Source: JAXLWB01 sp046328715
GTDB lineage: Bacteria > Chloroflexota > Anaerolineae > Caldilineales > Caldilineaceae
DNA length: 64,000 bases
Direction: 5' to 3'
Assembly: GCA_046328715.1 (NCBI GenBank)
Contig: JAXLWB010000047.1
Location: 1 to 64,000 of the forward strand
Shown: positions 63,077 to 64,000 of the stretch, in pieces
Numbering within the stretch: the first letter of the stretch is position 1
Layout of the letters: every line of letters starts with the position of its first letter
Made by a program: the position numbers and the translations under genes
The notes under the pieces: model-generated
Seen by the model: only the letters and a program-made list of their open reading frames with translations
What the model was told of the DNA's origin: nothing
Database searches by the model: none

Positions 63077-64000
63077 TTAGTCACCAGTTGCAGTTGTGAT
63101 TTGGCCTACACTGCCGTCCAAAGTTGGAGTGGCTGTGTCAACAAGGGTTGTACCCTTCGGTGGCGTCAGTAGCGGTACTGGCTTTGATTTATCTTTTGTT
63201 TGGGCTCCCCGCTCATTACGCGAGTAGTTGTTCCCATACGATGCGTAATAATAGTAGTGATATCCAGTATTCTGATTAGAAACTCCGTTTAGCAATACTC
63301 CCAGCATATGGGCTTTTACTTGAGTGAGTGCGCCGAGAGCACGCTTTGCGGCTTCCCGTGTCGTACGCTGTGTGTTCAACACAAGTACAACGCCATCTGC
63401 CTGCGATGCCACTTGTGCCGTGTCCGCCACCACGGTGACGGGCGGACTGTCGAGCACCACGATATCAGCCATACCACGCAGCAACTCCAAAATATCGTGC
63501 ATGCGTTTGGTGCTTAGCAATTCAGCTGGGTTGGGCGGAAGCGGACCTGTGGTCAAAATTCGTAAGTTATCCACTGGACCCGCCTGCAAGAGTGGTTCAA
63601 TTCCATTTGAATCCCCGAGCAAAGCGTTCGTCAACCCGCTGTGATTGATCAAGCGGAAGATGCGATGTTGGCTTGGGCGATGAAGATCCGCATCTACCAG
63701 AATGATTCTCTTCCCGGAACGGGCAAGTGCAACACTCAAGTTGGCCGAAGTGAGCGATTTACCTTCTGCCGGCGATGGGCTTGTGATCAAGACCAATCCC
63801 AAGGGACGGTCGACGGAGGCAAACTGTAAATTAGTACGTAGAACGCGAAAGGCCTCGGTGGGGCCGTTCTGTTTGCCGTTGAGCATTACCAGTTTGCTAT
63901 CTGCTTCTCCTGCCGATTGGATCATTGGGATCGCACCCAACGTAGTTAGGTGTAGATCTCGTTTTACCTGATCTGCAGTCTTGATCGTGTTGTCCAAATA
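63077..64000 (-). CDS. Tyrosine-kinase-type polysaccharide co-polymerase ATPase (BY-kinase), partial
   Basis: The reading frame is open at the right edge, so the N-terminus is missing; the visible part has about 307 residues. It starts in the hinge before the kinase (LDNTIKTADQVKRDLHLTTLGAIP). Walker A is SPSPAEGKSLTSANL, Walker A' IILVDADLHRP, and Walker B IVVLDSPP. The C-terminal tail has a tyrosine cluster, YHYYYYASYGNNY, the expected autophosphorylation site. BY-kinases control polymerisation and export with a Wzz-type membrane part, which probably lies off the window. The final 40 residues are Pro/Thr-rich. Confidence 0.9.
   Translation of the reverse strand, partial: YLDNTIKTADQVKRDLHLTTLGAIPMIQSAGEADSKLVMLNGKQNGPTEAFRVLRTNLQFASVDRPLGLVLITSPSPAEGKSLTSANLSVALARSGKRIILVDADLHRPSQHRIFRLINHSGLTNALLGDSNGIEPLLQAGPVDNLRILTTGPLPPNPAELLSTKRMHDILELLRGMADIVVLDSPPVTVVADTAQVASQADGVVLVLNTQRTTREAAKRALGALTQVKAHMLGVLLNGVSNQNTGYHYYYYASYGNNYSRNERGAQTKDKSKPVPLLTPPKGTTLVDTATPTLDGSVGQITTATGD

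Overview
The window looks like part of a chromosome from a Chloroflexota bacterium (Herpetosiphon- or Caldilinea-like). This is inferred from three things: a GC content that looks intermediate, secreted proteins ending in a short LPV-type C-terminal motif, and dispersed palindromic repeats between genes. The phylum call is moderate and the genus is not established. Nearly all genes read leftward (minus strand). Only purK, purF and one tiny membrane-protein gene read rightward.

Left edge (1-10.5 kb): purine genes purK and purF (plus strand) converge on a TPR protein, a 962-residue secreted beta-propeller/DUF11/P-domain/PKD protein, a SulP anion transporter with a STAS domain and a clear terminator, and a small membrane protein.

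10.9-63 kb is one very large surface-glycan locus read right to left. At the right end are a truncated-by-window BY-kinase (Wzc/CpsD type), a tiny membrane protein, a hexapeptide acyltransferase, a DPM1-like polyprenol glycosyltransferase, a B12-type radical SAM protein and a Wzy-like polymerase/ligase. Next come an EmrE/ArnE-like protein, an anchored Asp-box propeller, the Wzm/Wzt exporter, and two tandem asparagine-synthetase-like proteins that lack the glutaminase cysteine. A long run of GT2/GT4 glycosyltransferases follows, with an AlgI/AlgJ-type O-acetylation pair inside it. The sugar-nucleotide part holds a TyvE-like epimerase, an RmlC-like epimerase, a TylCIII/NovU-type C-methyltransferase, CDP-glucose 4,6-dehydratase and glucose-1-phosphate cytidylyltransferase. 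With these are a pyruvyltransferase, a DUF4910 aminopeptidase-like protein, a sulfotransferase-like protein, a class III aminotransferase and a PIG-L deacetylase. A secreted glycoside hydrolase, two GT-C membrane proteins and two more GT4 enzymes close the locus.

Working together, these genes suggest a heavily decorated polysaccharide: CDP-6-deoxyhexose, probably C-methylated, with acetyl, pyruvyl and possibly sulfate or amide groups. It would be assembled on the cytoplasmic face by about a dozen glycosyltransferases and exported by Wzm/Wzt and/or polymerised by Wzy-like proteins. RfbH and RfbS, needed for classical CDP-tyvelose, were not seen, so the sugar product is open.

At least four dispersed palindromic repeat families sit between the genes. 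Two have paired copies of identical length (76 nt and 129 nt) and another shares an 11-bp flank at the same 17-nt distance. Several lie against stop codons or would create false N-termini if included in the neighbouring gene. No tRNA, rRNA, CRISPR array, integrase or transposase gene was recognised.
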